Assembly: GCF_003576645.1 (NCBI RefSeq)
Contig: NC_044918.1
Span: 20,127,405 to 20,191,404 of the forward strand
Reading direction: 5' to 3'
Source of the DNA: Ipomoea triloba
Taxonomy: Eukaryota; Streptophyta; Magnoliopsida; Solanales; Convolvulaceae
DNA length: 64,000 nucleotides
In this document: one piece after another, positions 30,406 to 43,735 of the stretch
Layout of the letters: every line of letters starts with the position of its first letter
Position numbering within the stretch: the stretch's first letter is position 1
Position numbers and translations under genes: made by a program
Notes under the pieces: model-generated
Database searches by the model: none
What the model was told of the DNA's origin: nothing
What the model saw: the letters and a program-made list of their open reading frames with translations, nothing else

Positions 30406-30564
30406 ACATATTTAAGTACACCATCAAGCATATCTAAATGCACCAACTATTTTCAAAAAAAAAAATGCACCAACTATAATAGGAAATTATGATATTGGCA
30501 CCACATTTTTTTCCTTTTCATTGACTTTTAACGATTGACCAGTCCGAACCACCGCACTTGAAGC

Positions 30565-30566
<2 letters not shown>

Positions 30567-30646
<80 letters not shown>
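30567..30646. repeat. (CT)n(TA)n microsatellite
   Basis: CT then TA run. 30647-31029 is AT-rich with nothing recognised. Confidence 0.9.
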
Positions 30647-30648
<2 letters not shown>

Positions 30649-31029
30649 CATTAACTTTTAACTTACACATCAATTTTTATAAGAAAGGTATTAGGGTTGA
30701 ACCACATCCCAATCCGAGTTGGCATAATTGTTGAACAATATGTTAAAGCATATTATTGAAAAGTAATTAAGAACCCACCCTATTTCTCTTATTAAATTAA
30801 ATAAATTAGGAGTTACAAAAAAAATACATATGCATTTCTTTAATTTAGAATTCGATGTTTACAATGCATTTATTCAAAAAAAAATATCCATTATCAAAAA
30901 AATAAATATAAAAAGATATAATTTCATTAGTTATATTGTTTTTATTTTCTACAAAATTGTAACCATTTATTTTAGTGACAATTATAATCAACCTCTCATA
31001 TTTGAACTATGGTCTATATAACTGTCTAG

Positions 31030-32200
31030 ACCATAGTCAACTATATAACGACCGCCCTTGGAAAAATTAAGAATGTAATCAATCTCAAAAATGTCAACAA
31101 GCTCAAGTGAACCCACATATCTTGTAAGAGTTCAGCACAAGAAGGTTCACTCAGCCCCAAACCTTACCCCACCTAAAGAAATAAGTATATTAGACAACTC
31201 TTCCAACTCCATATCGCCCTTGCCTTTAATTTATCGTTAGTACGTCTTACTCGAGTCCACATTACATTATGCATTCATAAGTAATTTTTAAATTATGTGT
31301 CTACAGTGACACATTCTATACTTATAGTTAATCATTTATGTACCTTCAAATAAATTGAAGGTATATAACATGGTTATTACAGATACATAACATGATAACT
31401 ACATATACAAATCGTTAATCATAAGTACAGAATATGTTAACGGTAGACATCTAACATGTTTGTCAACATCTTATGTCTCTGCAGTTAACATACTCTATAC
31501 TTGCAGTTAATAATTTATGTGTCTGTAGTTGTCATGTTATGTACTTCAGTTTACTTGAAGGTACAAACATAATAGATTAACTGCAAACACATAATTTTGA
31601 ATCAAGATTTACAATGTAATATGAAACCTGGTCCATCGTATAACAATTGTCACCTGAAGGGATGGATCCAACGGTACTTAAATCACAAGATTAGGTTCAT
31701 TGGATTTTGAAAGGGTGATTAAAAGGCTTGGCACTTGAGTTAAGGGTTGTAGATTATATTGAGAAGGTGAGGTGGAATATTATGTAATTTTGGGCCGTGT
31801 GAATTAATTGATTTTGCAAGGTGGAACCAGATCCATATTTACAATTTAAAAATTTTATATTCACAATTTTAAAATTTTATGTTCATAATTTTAAAATTTT
31901 ATGTTCATAATTTTAGAATTTTATATTAACAATTTTATATCTCAATATACAAAATTACATTACTCAATATTTATAATTTTTGAACTCTATATGCACAATT
32001 TTTTTTATATAGATTCAAAAATTGTGTTATAATATTGAATAAAGTTATGAAATTGTGAACATAGAATTCTAAAATTGTGATCATAAAATTCTGTAATTGT
32101 GAATATAGAGTTCTAAAATTGTTAACATAAAGTTCTAAAATTGTGAACATGGACCTGAGTCCATGTTGCAAGGTGGACCCAGGTCCATAACATAACAACT
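31030..32200. repeat. MITE-like repeats: TTAACATA-type family and a foldback
   Basis: 31250-31620 carries repeated, partly inverted phrases of the kind GTTAACATATTATGTAC, shared with 34440-34830 and 57370-57470. About 31820-32200 is an imperfect foldback: AAGGTGGAACCAGATCCAT and runs of AATTTTAAAATTTTAT on the left face AAATTGTGAACATGGACC and AAGGTGGACCCAGGTCCAT on the right. 32201-32764 has fragments of the same (CTATAGACCCAGGTCTAT) and no gene. Confidence 0.5.
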
Positions 32201-32764
32201 GCATGAGTGTGGAGATTTAATTGAGCAAAAACTTGGGCCGTGTATATAGGCTGAGAGTCTGAGAAGATGGAAATTGATTAGATTGGGCTGCAGAAGAAGA
32301 AAATGGCTGTAAGGAAATAAACAATTTGTCACGGAATTAATTATGCTAGTCTATAGACCCAGGTCTATGTTCAGCTGCAGATTAAGGAGGTGTATTCAAT
32401 CAAGACTTTTAACGAATCTTAAAAACTTTTAAAATGATGGATTTTAATTGACTTTTGACAAGTTTAGCTAGGAACTACCCAAAAGGGTGGAACATTTTCA
32501 CTGAGCCTCAACATGACTTGGTAGAAATATTGGACAGAGATAGCTTTGGTTGCCCGTCATGACGTTTCATATGTAAATCAAACTAGTACTTACATGTATG
32601 ATGTATCCTTACCGGTTTCTCCCTTCCAATACAAATAAAAAAAAAGTAGGTAATTATGTATTTGATTCTCAAATTAAATTTTGTTTGAAATGTACCAAAC
32701 AAAATAAACAAATTAAATAAAATTTTGATTGGAAGATTTTAAGTTGTCATATTATGAGGAGTCC

Positions 32765-34086
32765 TCACTCAAGTGGGTATTTATCAATCAAGTCAAAAAG
32801 TTCATCCCCAATGGCAAAACCAAGCATTCTTGCCATGTCCTTTGTCTTCAATCTGGGGAATGGAGTCCCATAATGTTGCTTCAACCATGAATACACAACG
32901 AACACTTTCTTCATTACAAACAGCTCCAGTGCCTCTGGATTGAATACCACTCCCAATTTCATATTCATCTGTCAATTCCAATTCAAACCACACAATTAAT
33001 TTCAACATTTATATTGAAAATTAAATCATTTTAATTTATTTTTGCAGCTACCTGATGAGGAACTAGCATGGCTGCATAACGTGCAAGCTCTCCAGCACGC
33101 CAATCCAACAGGACAGGAAGCCATGGATAAGTAGCATCTAATCTTACAAACCACAGCCTAATTTCTGGGAATTCCGATAGCTCTCGCGGGTCGTATTCAT
33201 CTTCTCTTTTGAAATTAATTGTGAATCCAATTGTACGTTCAACAAAATCCTTCGGCCTCACTGCAACAATCCACAATATATATTATGTCAAATTTAATTG
33301 GCAAAAGAAGAACTACAACACTAACCAAGTTGGTCAGGTTCTTGATTTGATAGCTACAAGGTTATTCGACTCTCAAAGGAAGAGCTCTATTGGCCTACTT
33401 AATTTGAACCAATCAACTATAAACAACTTAGACTAATTCGAGATTTACTTAATACACACGACCTCAAATAATAGCTGTGAGTTTCCCTTGTCACTAAAAA
33501 AAAATTAAAATTAATTGGCACAATATATACTAACCATCAGGTATGCCAATTTAAATGAAATGGATTCTACTTACCATGTGAAGGTGAGGTAATTCCAGTT
33601 GCATTTTGAAATGGGGATAAGTCTAAACTGCGAATAATATCGTCATTGATTACCACTTCATATCTACCTTCTGTTGGGGGCATGGGAGGCGGTGCACTTT
33701 CTATATCTGAAATACAAATATTTTGTATATAGCCAATAATTATCAATTGATACATTATAAATGAATATCAACATATGCTAAACTTATATTTTTAAAAAAT
33801 TATATCAATGAATATTATATTCAATACTATCACTATAAATGTAAAGCATATAGTACTTACTATTTTCATCATCATATAAGGAGAGGTCGAAGTTGCCGGA
33901 TGGATTGAATGCGACGGAACAAGAAAATGGAGCATGGGCATGGAGACTAAGGTGTGGAGGACAAAACTTTGAATATGAAAAATTATTGTGTGAATTTGGT
34001 TTGCAGGAAGTGTATGGGGTGAGAGAGGGAATGGGTTGTTTTAGAGGGGAATTGGAAGATGATAGAGTGTGTCTTATGGAAGCCAT
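32765..34086 (-). CDS. CRR6: CRR6-like chloroplast NDH assembly factor (DUF1817)
   Basis: Four exons on the minus strand: 33861-34086, 33575-33706, 33052-33260 and 32765-32968, all with GT..AG introns and compatible phases; 256 residues. The first about 55 residues are Ser-rich and basic, a chloroplast transit peptide. The core reads [20 protein letters not shown] then [46 protein letters not shown] and MARMLGF, the conserved DUF1817 blocks shared with cyanobacteria. CRR6 acts in the stroma in assembly of subcomplex A of the chloroplast NDH complex (cyclic electron flow around photosystem I). The gene appears intact and lies 1.3 kb from, and divergent to, the FMO gene. Confidence 0.92.
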
Positions 34087-34139
34087 GGGAATGGCTGTGA
34101 GGGAGGGAGAAGACAGGGCTAAGATTACATTTACATAGT

Positions 34140-35314
34140 ATGGATAATATATGATTTTTTTTTTTTTTTGTCTTTTTTTCTTAGGCTATATCCTCTGATG
34201 ACTGATCTTTTCATAATAGCCTTGTTTTCAAATGGATCATATCCCATTTTCAATCATTCAAAAAAGACCGCTTACTTGCATGCTTAGCATACATGGGCCT
34301 TAGGCCCTTAGCTACTTCTGGTTCTCATTAGTCATTATAGGCATAATTCTGCAGCCCAAAGAAACTTTAATGGCAAATTATCAATTGTTATACAATGAAC
34401 TAGGGTTCATATTGCATTATGAAGCCTTAATACAAAAATTTGGTACTTTCAGTTAACATATTATGTACCAACAGGTTTTTTTTTTTTTTTTTCTCAAAAA
34501 TATTATGTACCAACAGTTAACAACTTTTATACATGTAAACAAATAACTTGATAATTGCTAACACATAATATGATAGCCACATGTACAAACACTATCAATT
34601 GCATATACAAAATATGTCAACTACAGATATAGAATCTGAAGGATATTTTTGGACCAGGCTCTACTGCAAGGTAGACCTTGGTCCATGATATAATTAACTA
34701 CGAATTATTGTGTGGGTCATGGTCCACACAGTGCTATGTAGACAATAACAAAAAGTACATTTTTAATATACTAAAAGTATATTATTTGTGTACTGAATGT
34801 ACATTATTTGATAGTATGGTCTACACAACATCATGATTGAACTTTAATTTGCTTCAAAAAAACTAATGTAATCGTGCATTTAATTTGTTCGTAAGCTCAT
34901 TTTTATTTTAATTTTTATTAAAATTTAAATAAAATTTTAATAAATATATCAATAAATTTATTACAATATATATAAATTATTTTTATGAAATGAAAAATAA
35001 AATTCTTTTATAATTACTATATTATATTTATAAATATATTAATTATTTTTTGTTGAAATTTGCATTGATTAAATGTTGTATAAGTTTAATTATATAATTT
35101 TATGGTTTCCTACAATCTTGACTCAAAGATATACAGAATGAGACACAATACTTTAAATTTGATATCTGGTAGAGAGCAAAGTTTTCTTGTAAATCTTAGT
35201 AGTAGTATCATATTACACACTTGTAGCAGAAGATGAGTTCAATGATGAAACACAGTTTTTTTAGCAATCTTAGCTTGAGACAGCTCAATCTTGAAGCAGC
35301 TAAAATCCATAGCT
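34140..35314. other. Divergent intergenic region between CRR6 and FMO
   Basis: Holds both promoters. 34390-34830 has the TTAACATATTATGTACC-type repeat and short inverted phrases around GGTCCA. 34840-35100 is very AT-rich. No gene. Confidence 0.6.
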
Positions 35315-35321
35315 TATATAT
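35315..35321 (+). promoter_or_regulatory. TATA box of the FMO gene
   Basis: TATATAT in AGCTTATATATGAACATTG, about 70 bp upstream of the start codon, leaving room for a short 5' UTR. Confidence 0.6.
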
Positions 35322-35386
35322 GAACATTGATTTCCCTTCACAGTAGTAATTAATCCTCATCTTCAAGTCAGAAACTTGAATTGATA

Positions 35387-37545
35387 ATGGAGAAACGAAT
35401 AGCTATCATTGGAGCTGGAATCAGTGGCCTTCTAGCCTGCAAGTATGCAGTGCAGAAGGGCTTCAATCCAACAGTGTTTGAAGCCCAAAGTTCCATAGGA
35501 GGAGTTTGGACTCAAACCATCGAATCAACTAAGCTTCAGACCGCGAAAGAAGCTTTCCACTTCACCGATTTCCCCTGGCCATCGTCTGTAAAGGAGCATT
35601 GTCCTCCCGGCTCTGATGTCTTAAGGTATATCGAGTTATATGCTGAGCATTTCGGGTTGCTGTCGTACATAAAGTTCAACTCCAAAGTCATTAGTATAGA
35701 CTATGTTGGAGATTCTGATGAAGAAATGCTGTCTTGGGAGGTTTGGAGTGGAAATGGTAACCCTTTTGGCTCTAAAGGGAAATGGAAACTATTAGTGCAG
35801 CAACTTGGTGATAACTCATTAGCAAAGGTCTGATCTGCTAGAAAGATTTCATTAGAACATACAACAATACCTAATTGCTTGGTTAATTTGATTATATGTA
35901 TATGGTTTTTTCTTCATTTTAGGAGTATGTTGTGGAGTTTGTGGTTTTGTGCTCAGGAAGATTCAGTGGTCTGCCTAACATCCCAGACTTCCCTTTAGGC
36001 CAAGGGCCAGAAGTTTTTGGTGGGAAAGTGATTCACTCCATGGAATATTCTGCAATGGACAATGCAAGTGCTGCAGAGCTGATCAAAGGGAAGAGAATTG
36101 CTGTCATTGGATCACAAAAGTCTGCGGTGGATATTGCAGCTGAATGTGCAGATGCAAATGGTAACAAAAACTACTTTAATTCATGTTAGGATTAAGGGTT
36201 TACCACTTACTAAAAGCTATAGCTTGTAGCTGACCTGGCTCTGATACTACTTGTTAGGATCAAGTGCTTACCACTTATGCCAAAAGTTATAGCGAAGGCA
36301 CAACTTTATTTACTTATCACATTTTCGAGAGACTAGGTAAGGTGCTGGACTTGGCCCTTCACTGACCTCTGTACAACAATCCCCTAACTACCAATTGATG
36401 GATACGCCCAACAATTCACTAGTCCTCAGCTCGAATCAACGGCTGAGATTCCTTCCATGACTCACTAACTATCACACATACAACTTTAATTTAGGTGCAA
36501 AAAATCCTTGCATCATGATTCAAAGGACTGTTGATTGGATGCTTCCAAGTGCCTTCTTTTGGGGGGTCAGTTTTGCTTTACTGTATGGAAACCGATTCTC
36601 AGAGCTTTTGGTTCATAAGCCTGGTGAAACCATCATACACAGCATCTTAGCCACCCTGCTCTCACCTCTGGTAAGTTTCTTTAATTCAAACAAACACAAA
36701 TTTGAAGAAAAAGAAAGAACAAAAATCTTTTAATTAAGCTAATGATCGAGTTTGTGCAGAGATGGGGGATATCGAAATTCGTTGAGAGTTATCTGAGATG
36801 GAAACTTCCCCTGAAAAAGTACAGAATGATACCAAAACACAGTTTTCTCCAGCAGGCTTCTTCTTGTAAGATCTTTTTCCTGCCTCAGAATTTCTATGTC
36901 AAAGTTGAAGAAGGAAGCATTGTTCTTAAGCAGTCCAAGGGGTTCTGTTTCTGTAAAGAAGGCCTCATTCTTAACGGTGAATCTCATCCCTTGAAGGCAG
37001 ATATTGTCATTCTAGCCACAGGATATAAAGGCCAGGAAAAGCTCAGAAATATTTTCACCTCCCAAACCTTTCAAAACTACATAATGGGATCTTCTACTTC
37101 TACACTTCCTCTATACAGGTAATATAAACTATTTGATATGATTACAAATATGTCATAAAACCACAAAAATTTTGTTATTTTAATTTGTAGGCAAATTATA
37201 CCCCCAAGAATTCCACAACTGGCAATAGTAGGATTTGCAGAAAGTTTCTCAAATCTGACAAGTTTAGAGATTAGGTGTCAATGGCTAGCACATCTTCTTT
37301 GCTATACATTTAAAGTGCCGAGTATAAAGGAAATGGAGAAGGATATTTTGATGTGGGAAAAATATATGAAGGAATATGGTGGAGGAGAGTACAAAAGATC
37401 ATGCATTGGTGCTGTTCATATATGGTATTGTGATCAACTGTGTAAAGATATTGGGTGTAATCCAAGGAGGAAGGGAGGCTTTTTCTCTGAACTGTTTCTA
37501 CCATATGGACCAGATGACTATGCGGGTCTTGCTCCTCGCAAATAA
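35387..37545 (+). CDS. Flavin-containing monooxygenase, FMO1 type
   Basis: Five exons: 35387-35827, 35923-36160, 36495-36670, 36760-37118 and 37191-37545; 522 residues, normal for the family, phases consistent. FAD-binding GAGISG is at residues 9-14, the FMO signature [11 protein letters not shown] (FxGxxxHxxxY) near 179-189, an NADPH-site GSQKSAVD near 212, and LATGY in exon 4. The sequence is closest in style to Arabidopsis FMO1 ([17 protein letters not shown] and LNP-like ends), which N-hydroxylates pipecolic acid in systemic acquired resistance; orthology against other FMO1-like paralogues is unproven. The upstream in-frame TTG is ignored. Donor 1 is AAG/GTCTGA, weak but with no better alternative. 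Intron 2 (36161-36494) carries a dispersed repeat with CTCTGATACTACTTGTTAGG, the inverse of a Copia LTR end plus primer site. Confidence 0.92.
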
Positions 37546-38294
37546 TGCTTCTTTTTTTTTCCTATAAATGTATAATTGTATGTATAGACTTCATTATGGA
37601 ATATTAAACTTTGATAATACATTCGCAACTCGAATTTCACAATAATCCCAATTTGTATTCTTGAGAAAAGTAAACATGTATTGTTTTTATATATGGTATA
37701 AAACAATTACAACTTGATTCTCTTAATTTCATTCATCACTTCTTGATATTATCGACATTAATTAATAAATCACAACATAGCTGTGTTAAACCAATTTTTT
37801 ATCATTAAGTTAAAATAAATCTACCATTTTGTAAGTTACAAATTAAAACTTGTAATCTTTCACTTCCTCCGATCCGCAATTTTTTCTTTTCAGTAATATC
37901 CACCGCCAAGAATTCATAAATTATGATTAGTCCCTTAAAATAGAGCATTGTAGATATATGAGCCCATGTGGAGGAGTTTATAAAATGATTCTGTGCATCA
38001 CAAAAGAAAAAGAGCAATACAAAATTTGGATTCATATTTTATGAATTTTGAACAGAACAAAAAGTGGGGCTTTTATATATATAATCGCAGAAACTGAAAG
38101 AGAGTTTGGCAGATCCGTCCTCGTGCGGCTCAGACGCTGATTCATCCTGTTTGTTCCTCCCTTTTTTGTTTGCTTAGCCCTCGTGCACCCCCGGATCTTT
38201 GACCTTTGACCACACTATTTATAACTGAACTAACAATATAATTTTGGAAAAAGAATCATCAAATTGTGCAATTAAGTCTTTTAATTTAAAATTT
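37546..38294. other. FMO 3' flank, no gene
   Basis: AT-rich 3' region with possible polyadenylation signals (for example AATATTAAAC near 37600). Nothing else recognised. Confidence 0.6.
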
Positions 38295-38945
38295 TTTATT
38301 TATCCCTCTAAACCAATTAAAATGTTCAATTAAATCCTAATCAATCTGTTTAGCATGTTAATACTTCCCGTGCTGACCTGTGTCTTTTTAAATGATTTCT
38401 TAACTTTTTATTTTATTTTTTTTTTTTAATTAATACAGCCACCGGCTATTGGCAGGCCGGCGACGACCCATGCCAGACCGCAGCAACGAGCAGAGACGCC
38501 GTGCACACGCACAACGCAATGGCTACTGCTCTCGTTGACACCTTCCATTTATCTTCCAATTAAATTCCATAACGCCGCCTCCATCTTCACTCCACCCTTC
38601 AAGTAAATCCAGCGAGCATGGTTTCTAGTTCATTAATAATGCACATGTGCTTATGCATTATTAAGCAGCTAAGTAGATGTTGGGTTCTTGTGATGAGCAC
38701 CGACGACGACTGTGCAACAGAAATGAGTCTAAATGAGTTTTTTAGACGGCTTCCGAGACAGATTAATTTTTTAAAAAATTCAAAAAAAAAAAACAATTTT
38801 TTTAAGAAAACAAAAAGCAAACCAAAAAAATATCATTAAAAAATAATTTTTTTTTTAAAGAAACAACATGTGAATACGAAAAGTATTAACATGCTAAACA
38901 TGTTGATTTGGACTTAATTTGACATTTTAAAGAGTTTAGAAGGTA
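38295..38945. mobile_element. Foldback element, about 650 bp
   Basis: The left arm (about 38310-38400, with GTTTAGCATGTTAATACTT) and the right arm (about 38860-38945, with AAGTATTAACATGCTAAAC) are inverted copies. The middle contains a GC-rich ACCGGC..GGCCGGCG part and A/T runs. Target duplication not resolved; probably a Mutator-type MITE. Confidence 0.55.
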
Positions 38946-39729
38946 TGAATGAATTTTTTTTTTCTTTCTCTTATGAGACTTTATTGTATTATCCCTTTAA
39001 CTTAGGAGCCAATTTAATACAGTCAACAAATTTATCTGATTATATATATCATGTAAATTCGACACTAGTACTTATTGATGCAATAGAAATTCCCAGCATC
39101 GATATGATTATATCATGTACAATTCGACACCTATACCTTTTGATACAATAGAAATTTCTTACCATATACTAAACGATGACGACAACAACAATAATTAGTA
39201 ATGTAATAATGGACAAATTTATTAGTAAAGAATAAATATACACAAATCGATCGTGGCACTTGTCACAAATATATGGATATTGCATCAAAATTTTGAGCAT
39301 GTTGTTAATTAAGTTGGTCAATGTTTTATGGTTAGCATTTGCTTAGAAGAAGAGCAATTCTAGTGAGGTTCAAGGCGTAATATATCGTAGTAAAATATTC
39401 AAGGTTGAACTGTTGCACTATTTCTTATACTAATTCAAAGTGTTCAATTTAATTTGTATATTAATACATTTATTTAATTTTTTTTGAATACATACATTTA
39501 TTTAATTTAATCTATGCAATATTGAAATATAATATGTAATATTGAAATTATAATAATTAAGTAAAATTCTTATAATAGTGGCTAAGTTTGCACAGGGAAT
39601 TGGATGACATGTTTACCAAGTTTGTGTATGTATGTGGCTCCTTATTATTAATATTCGAATCCAAAGAACGTATTGATCTTGAAATTTGTACATATACATA
39701 ATATACTGGAGTATAACAGAAAATATAAA

Positions 39730-39732
<3 letters not shown>
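38946..39732. other. AT-rich stretch, no gene
   Basis: One local near-repeat (ATATCATGTAAATTCGACAC and ATATCATGTACAATTCGACA near 39045 and 39110). Nothing else seen. Confidence 0.6.
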
Positions 39733-39791
<59 letters not shown>

Positions 39792-40037
39792 NNNNNNNNN
39801 NNNNNNNNNNNNNNNNNNNNNNNNNNNNNNNNNNNNNNNNNNNNNNNNNNNNNNNNNNNNNNNNNNNNNNNNNNNNNNNNNNNNNNNNNNNNNNNNNNNN
39901 NNNNNNNNNNNNNNNNNNNNNNNNNNNNNNNNNNNNNNNNNNNNNNNNNNNNNNNNNNNNNNNNNNNNNNNNNNNNNNNNNNNNNNNNNNNNNNNNNNNN
40001 NNNNNNNNNNNNNNNNNNNNNNNNNNNNNNNNNNNNN

Positions 40038-40100
<63 letters not shown>
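39733..40100. repeat. (TA)n microsatellite with 246-N gap
   Basis: TA run on both sides of Ns at 39792-40037. Unresolved long TA tract. Confidence 0.95.
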
Positions 40101-40103
<3 letters not shown>

Positions 40104-40663
40104 TAAACATCATATGAATCCACATGTTTCCATGGGTTCGTGAGGACTTATCCATTTATCTTGTATTCTATATGCCTAGGATTTTTTGAGCTCTTTTTCT
40201 TCTTTTTTTTTTTCCCCTTTTCTGTTTTTATGTGGGGGTTGTTTAGTAATTTGAATTTAATATTATTTTAGGATATTATGTATGATTTTAGGATAGTTTT
40301 TAAGATTTACGTACATAGATTCTTCTATTATTATTGGTTTTATTCATCACCACCGGCATCATCACCATACTGGTCAAGATTCTGGTCGCAATAAATTTTA
40401 CCATTGTCCTCATCATCTTCTCTTGACGTTTTGATGCGTTTATTCATGGTGAACATGCTTAATTGACGCCTGACTTTCCTTTTGGGGGAATTGTCGTATC
40501 AATTGGACTGTAACGTTAAGCGTTTCTTGTATTTGCCCCATCGATGGACAGTGAAACTTAAGAGCGGCGTGCCTTACGGCCGGCTTTTTGGCGGAAAGCA
40601 ACGGTAAAAAGCTATTCACCATAAGCGTAGCGGTACCGATGGGAATGCCATGTAGACCACCTT
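40101..40663. other. Intergenic stretch with weak minus-strand frame
   Basis: 40440-40622 minus has a 60-residue frame, but its two ends are inverted copies (ATGGTGAAC and ATTCACCAT), suggesting repeat DNA. No gene recognised. Confidence 0.4.
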
Positions 40664-40945
40664 GGCCCTGTTTTGTAAATAATCAGTCAATTTTGGCTTA
40701 TTTGATCACTATTAGTTGTTTGGTTAATAAGCTTTTTGTAACTCTAAAATACTAAAATTCAAAAGGCTACTCAAAGTAGCATTTTCAATTAGGTTTTTGA
40801 GAAAAAAATTATACCAAACAATTATCAGCTAACAGCTAACCCAATCAGCCAACTTTTTACAATCAGCTAATGTTATTAACAAATCATACCTTCTAACCCA
40901 AACAGCCAACCCAATCAGCTAACAGTCATTTACCAAACAAGAGTC
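40664..40945. mobile_element. MITE, probably hAT type
   Basis: Ends GGCCCTGTTTTGTAAAT and, inverted from the right, GACTCTTGTTTGGTAAAT. Subterminal CAGCTAACAGCTAACCCAAT repeats. About 280 bp. I could not confirm an 8-bp target duplication. Confidence 0.6.
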
Positions 40946-41500
40946 TTGTGTGAATGCTAGTGTGAGCAGTTGTGCACATACTGTGCAGTACAATTCGTGT
41001 GCACAGGGGTGGTGCCCTTGTGTGCATTGTGAGTGGGGTATCCACGTTTGCATGTGGGTGTGACCATTTGTGGAGCTGTGCAATTGTATTATTATACACT
41101 TGGTAATGCATGCTGGTAAAATCTTAATGAGTGGTTTGTTTTTACTTTTGCTTTTTCTTTTCTTTTTTTTTTTTTTCTTGTCGAGATTCGTTCTTTACTT
41201 GGATGTGCGTCTGGAGTCTTCCTGGATGAGTTTGTGTAGACGATTTGAGATCCCTGTGTGCATGTGGCACTGAGCAAGCATGTACACACTATGCAATAGA
41301 ATTCTTGTGCATATATATACTAGTGCCCTTGTGTGCAATGTGAGCGCGGGTGATATAATTGTGTGCATCTGGGTGTGAGCAGGTGTGCAATTGAATTTTT
41401 ATGCACGGATAATATCATTGTGTGTCTAATTTTCATGCACATGTTGGGCCTAAGATGTTGGTTGCACATTGTATAGCCTTCGTGTGCACTATAGCGACGA
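40946..41500. repeat. GT-rich degenerate repeat, two main copies
   Basis: About 40950-41110 and 41250-41410 share TGTGCA..GTGCCCTTGTGTGCA and GCATGTGGGTGTGA-type phrases, with a T-rich stretch between. No coding potential. Confidence 0.55.
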
Positions 41501-42130
41501 ATGAGATGGAAAACATCCAGAATCGAGAACAATGGAAAAATCTACGTAAATCTTAAAAATCATCCCTAAAATTATGCATAATAGCTTAAAATAAAATTAA
41601 AAACATTTAATGAACAAACTAATTACTAAACACCCCCCAGATTAAAAAAAAAAAAAAAAAAAAAAGGATAAAAAAGCCCAAAAAATCCTAGCTATACAGA
41701 ATACAAGATCAATAGATAAGATTTGTCATCATAGACTTATGGGAACAAGTAGACTCACTTGGACATTAGAAACAATTCAACATCCATCTGAGTTCATGAG
41801 AATCAATCTCCGCATGAATCCCAATCACCCCATGAGTCCATGAGAACCAACATATGCATAAAGTACCACATTTATGCATGATGCAAATTGTTGTTTTTTT
41901 GCACTAATGAAGATTAGCTACATGAGTAATAACAAACTAGTCCACCTTATTTGTTAGGCATGTAGAAAAAGTAAAGAATACTTATTAGTAAGAGGAGATA
42001 CGGTAGGGGTCGAAGTTGTAACACGTATTGATGAAAAGTTTGTGGACATAGTTAATTGAGACATGTCAACCACTCATTTTTAAAGAAAGAAACTATATAA
42101 AAAGGACCCCGTCCCTTTCTAACATCACAT
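41501..42130. other. AT-rich stretch, no gene
   Basis: Includes an A run at 41645-41665. Nothing else recognised. Confidence 0.6.
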
Positions 42131-42210
42131 GTAGTTTAGTGGTCTCTACTCTACCATTGCAACCACAAGACTTGTGTTCAAACCCTACAGCCGCTAGTCT
42201 TAGGCCTTTT
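42131..42210 (+). mobile_element. tRNA-like SINE fragment
   Basis: TGTAGTTTAGTGGTCTC (A-box-like) and GTGTTCAAACCCTAC (B-box-like) about 40 bp apart, then an AT-rich tail. Confidence 0.5.
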
Positions 42211-42284
42211 TTTTTATTTGTTCTTTAACTCAATTGTGAATATTATTTGTACCTAATGTCCATTAAATACTATTATTATTTTTT

Positions 42285-42395
42285 TTTGTGAATACTACTG
42301 ACTCTATTACAATGCAGTATCTGAGACTCGAACCCACCACCTCCTATATAAAGAGAAGGGTTTGATGCCACTGGACCACAAGGTCCTTGGCAAGT
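42285..42395 (-). mobile_element. tRNA-derived SINE
   Basis: Minus strand: AAGGACCTTGTGGTCCAGTG (A-box region), AGGAGGTGGTGGGTTCGAGT (B-box region), then a tail running to the T-rich stretch at 42280. The head matches a SINE type I know from Solanales. Confidence 0.65.
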
Positions 42396-43191
42396 GGCAT
42401 ACTTCTTAATTATTTAGCTTTTCTTCTCTTTTTTATTTTTTATTTTTTAGTTTTTAGTTTTTGTTGGTTTTTCTGTTTTTGTTTTGTTTTGTTTTGTTTT
42501 GTTTTGTTTGTGTTTTTGTTTTTGTTTTGTTTTTTTTTTGGTTGCTGTTTTAAGAGTTTCAAAGTCCGAGAATTGGTCTTGGTTGAAGCATTATGATCCA
42601 ACGGACAAGGGTTCCTCAAAACTAGAGAACATAAATCAATTAATTAAATTACTCAAAGGGTCACTAATTTCCCTATGTTCTGCTTAATGACATGCGTTTG
42701 TCTGTGAAAGCTTATAGCAAATAGCATTATAGCAAAGGCCACAACATTATTTTAGCCCAGATTTTATTTAGTGGAGTTGTTGAGACCTGTTTTGTTGCGC
42801 TATGTTTTTCACATTCCGAGTTTCCTCGTACTTGTCCTAGCTTTACCAGTTCTAAGTGATCAAAGTCAAGGATTTAACTTCTTTACGGTATTTATGTATA
42901 CATAACTGCAAATTTTAGATATTATAAAACTAAATTTTGTAACAAGATAAAACTACAGGGATCAAAATATTTCTTCATCTAGCTTGATGATAAAAAATTT
43001 GTATTCATTGGTTCATATGAATTCATTCACCCCACCCTACATGTCTAAAAAGAATTTACTTATTAACTAAATATAGATATATAATAAATTATCACATCAA
43101 ATAATTAAAGATTTTGATAAAAAAATTCTTTTTTCTATTCCGATTGATCCTTTGTAACACTTTTAGGGGCCGTTTAATGTGGAGGTAATTC

Positions 43192-43197
<6 letters not shown>
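42396..43197. other. Simple-repeat-rich stretch, no gene
   Basis: 42420-42540 is a T-rich and (GTTTT)n tract that creates artificial hydrophobic frames. Beyond it the DNA is AT-rich with nothing recognised. Confidence 0.6.

Positions 43198-43244
<47 letters not shown>
43198..43244. repeat. (TA)n microsatellite
   Basis: TA run. 43245-43424 is AT-rich. Confidence 0.9.
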
Positions 43245-43246
<2 letters not shown>

Positions 43247-43424
43247 TTATTGCAATGATTGCTATATGATAATGAAATATGGAATGAATAAAGATAATAC
43301 AGTATGGTCCAAAATTTTCAATCAAGTTGGTGCACTTAATATTGATGCTCAGTGTATATTATTTGTTGCACTTTTAATATATTTTATTTGTACTTAGGTG
43401 CAAAAATGAAACTGTTACTTGTAC

Positions 43425-43735
43425 TTTTAACATAATTTACTTGCACTTCAAAGTTTAATTATTTACGAAAATACCACCACATTTTAAAAAAAAATATTTT
43501 TTGAATGTTAGATCTAGACATGTGGATGGCTACGATTGGTTCTTAGTTCTCCCCTAGGCAGTTGTGCGGTGACTTTAGGTGCGTAATTTTCTTTTTAAGG
43601 TGCGTTATTTGTATGCTTAAGGTACGTGAGTGTTGAAACTTAAGGTGCGTGGTTTCCCTTCTTAAGGTGCGTTGTTTCTTTTTTTAAGGTGCGTGATATG
43701 TATGCTTAAGATGCGTGATATGTATGGAGGCCACC
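43425..43735. repeat. Fragment related to the 8120-12241 TIR element
   Basis: Shares TTTACGAAAATACCACC and the ACATGTGGATGGCTACGATTG region with 10250-10340, then carries five or more AAGGTGCGT(G/T) repeats. Confidence 0.6.

Noticed and set aside
42387..42687. Phe/Cys-rich membrane protein frame
   Set aside because: Product of the (GTTTT)n simple repeat.
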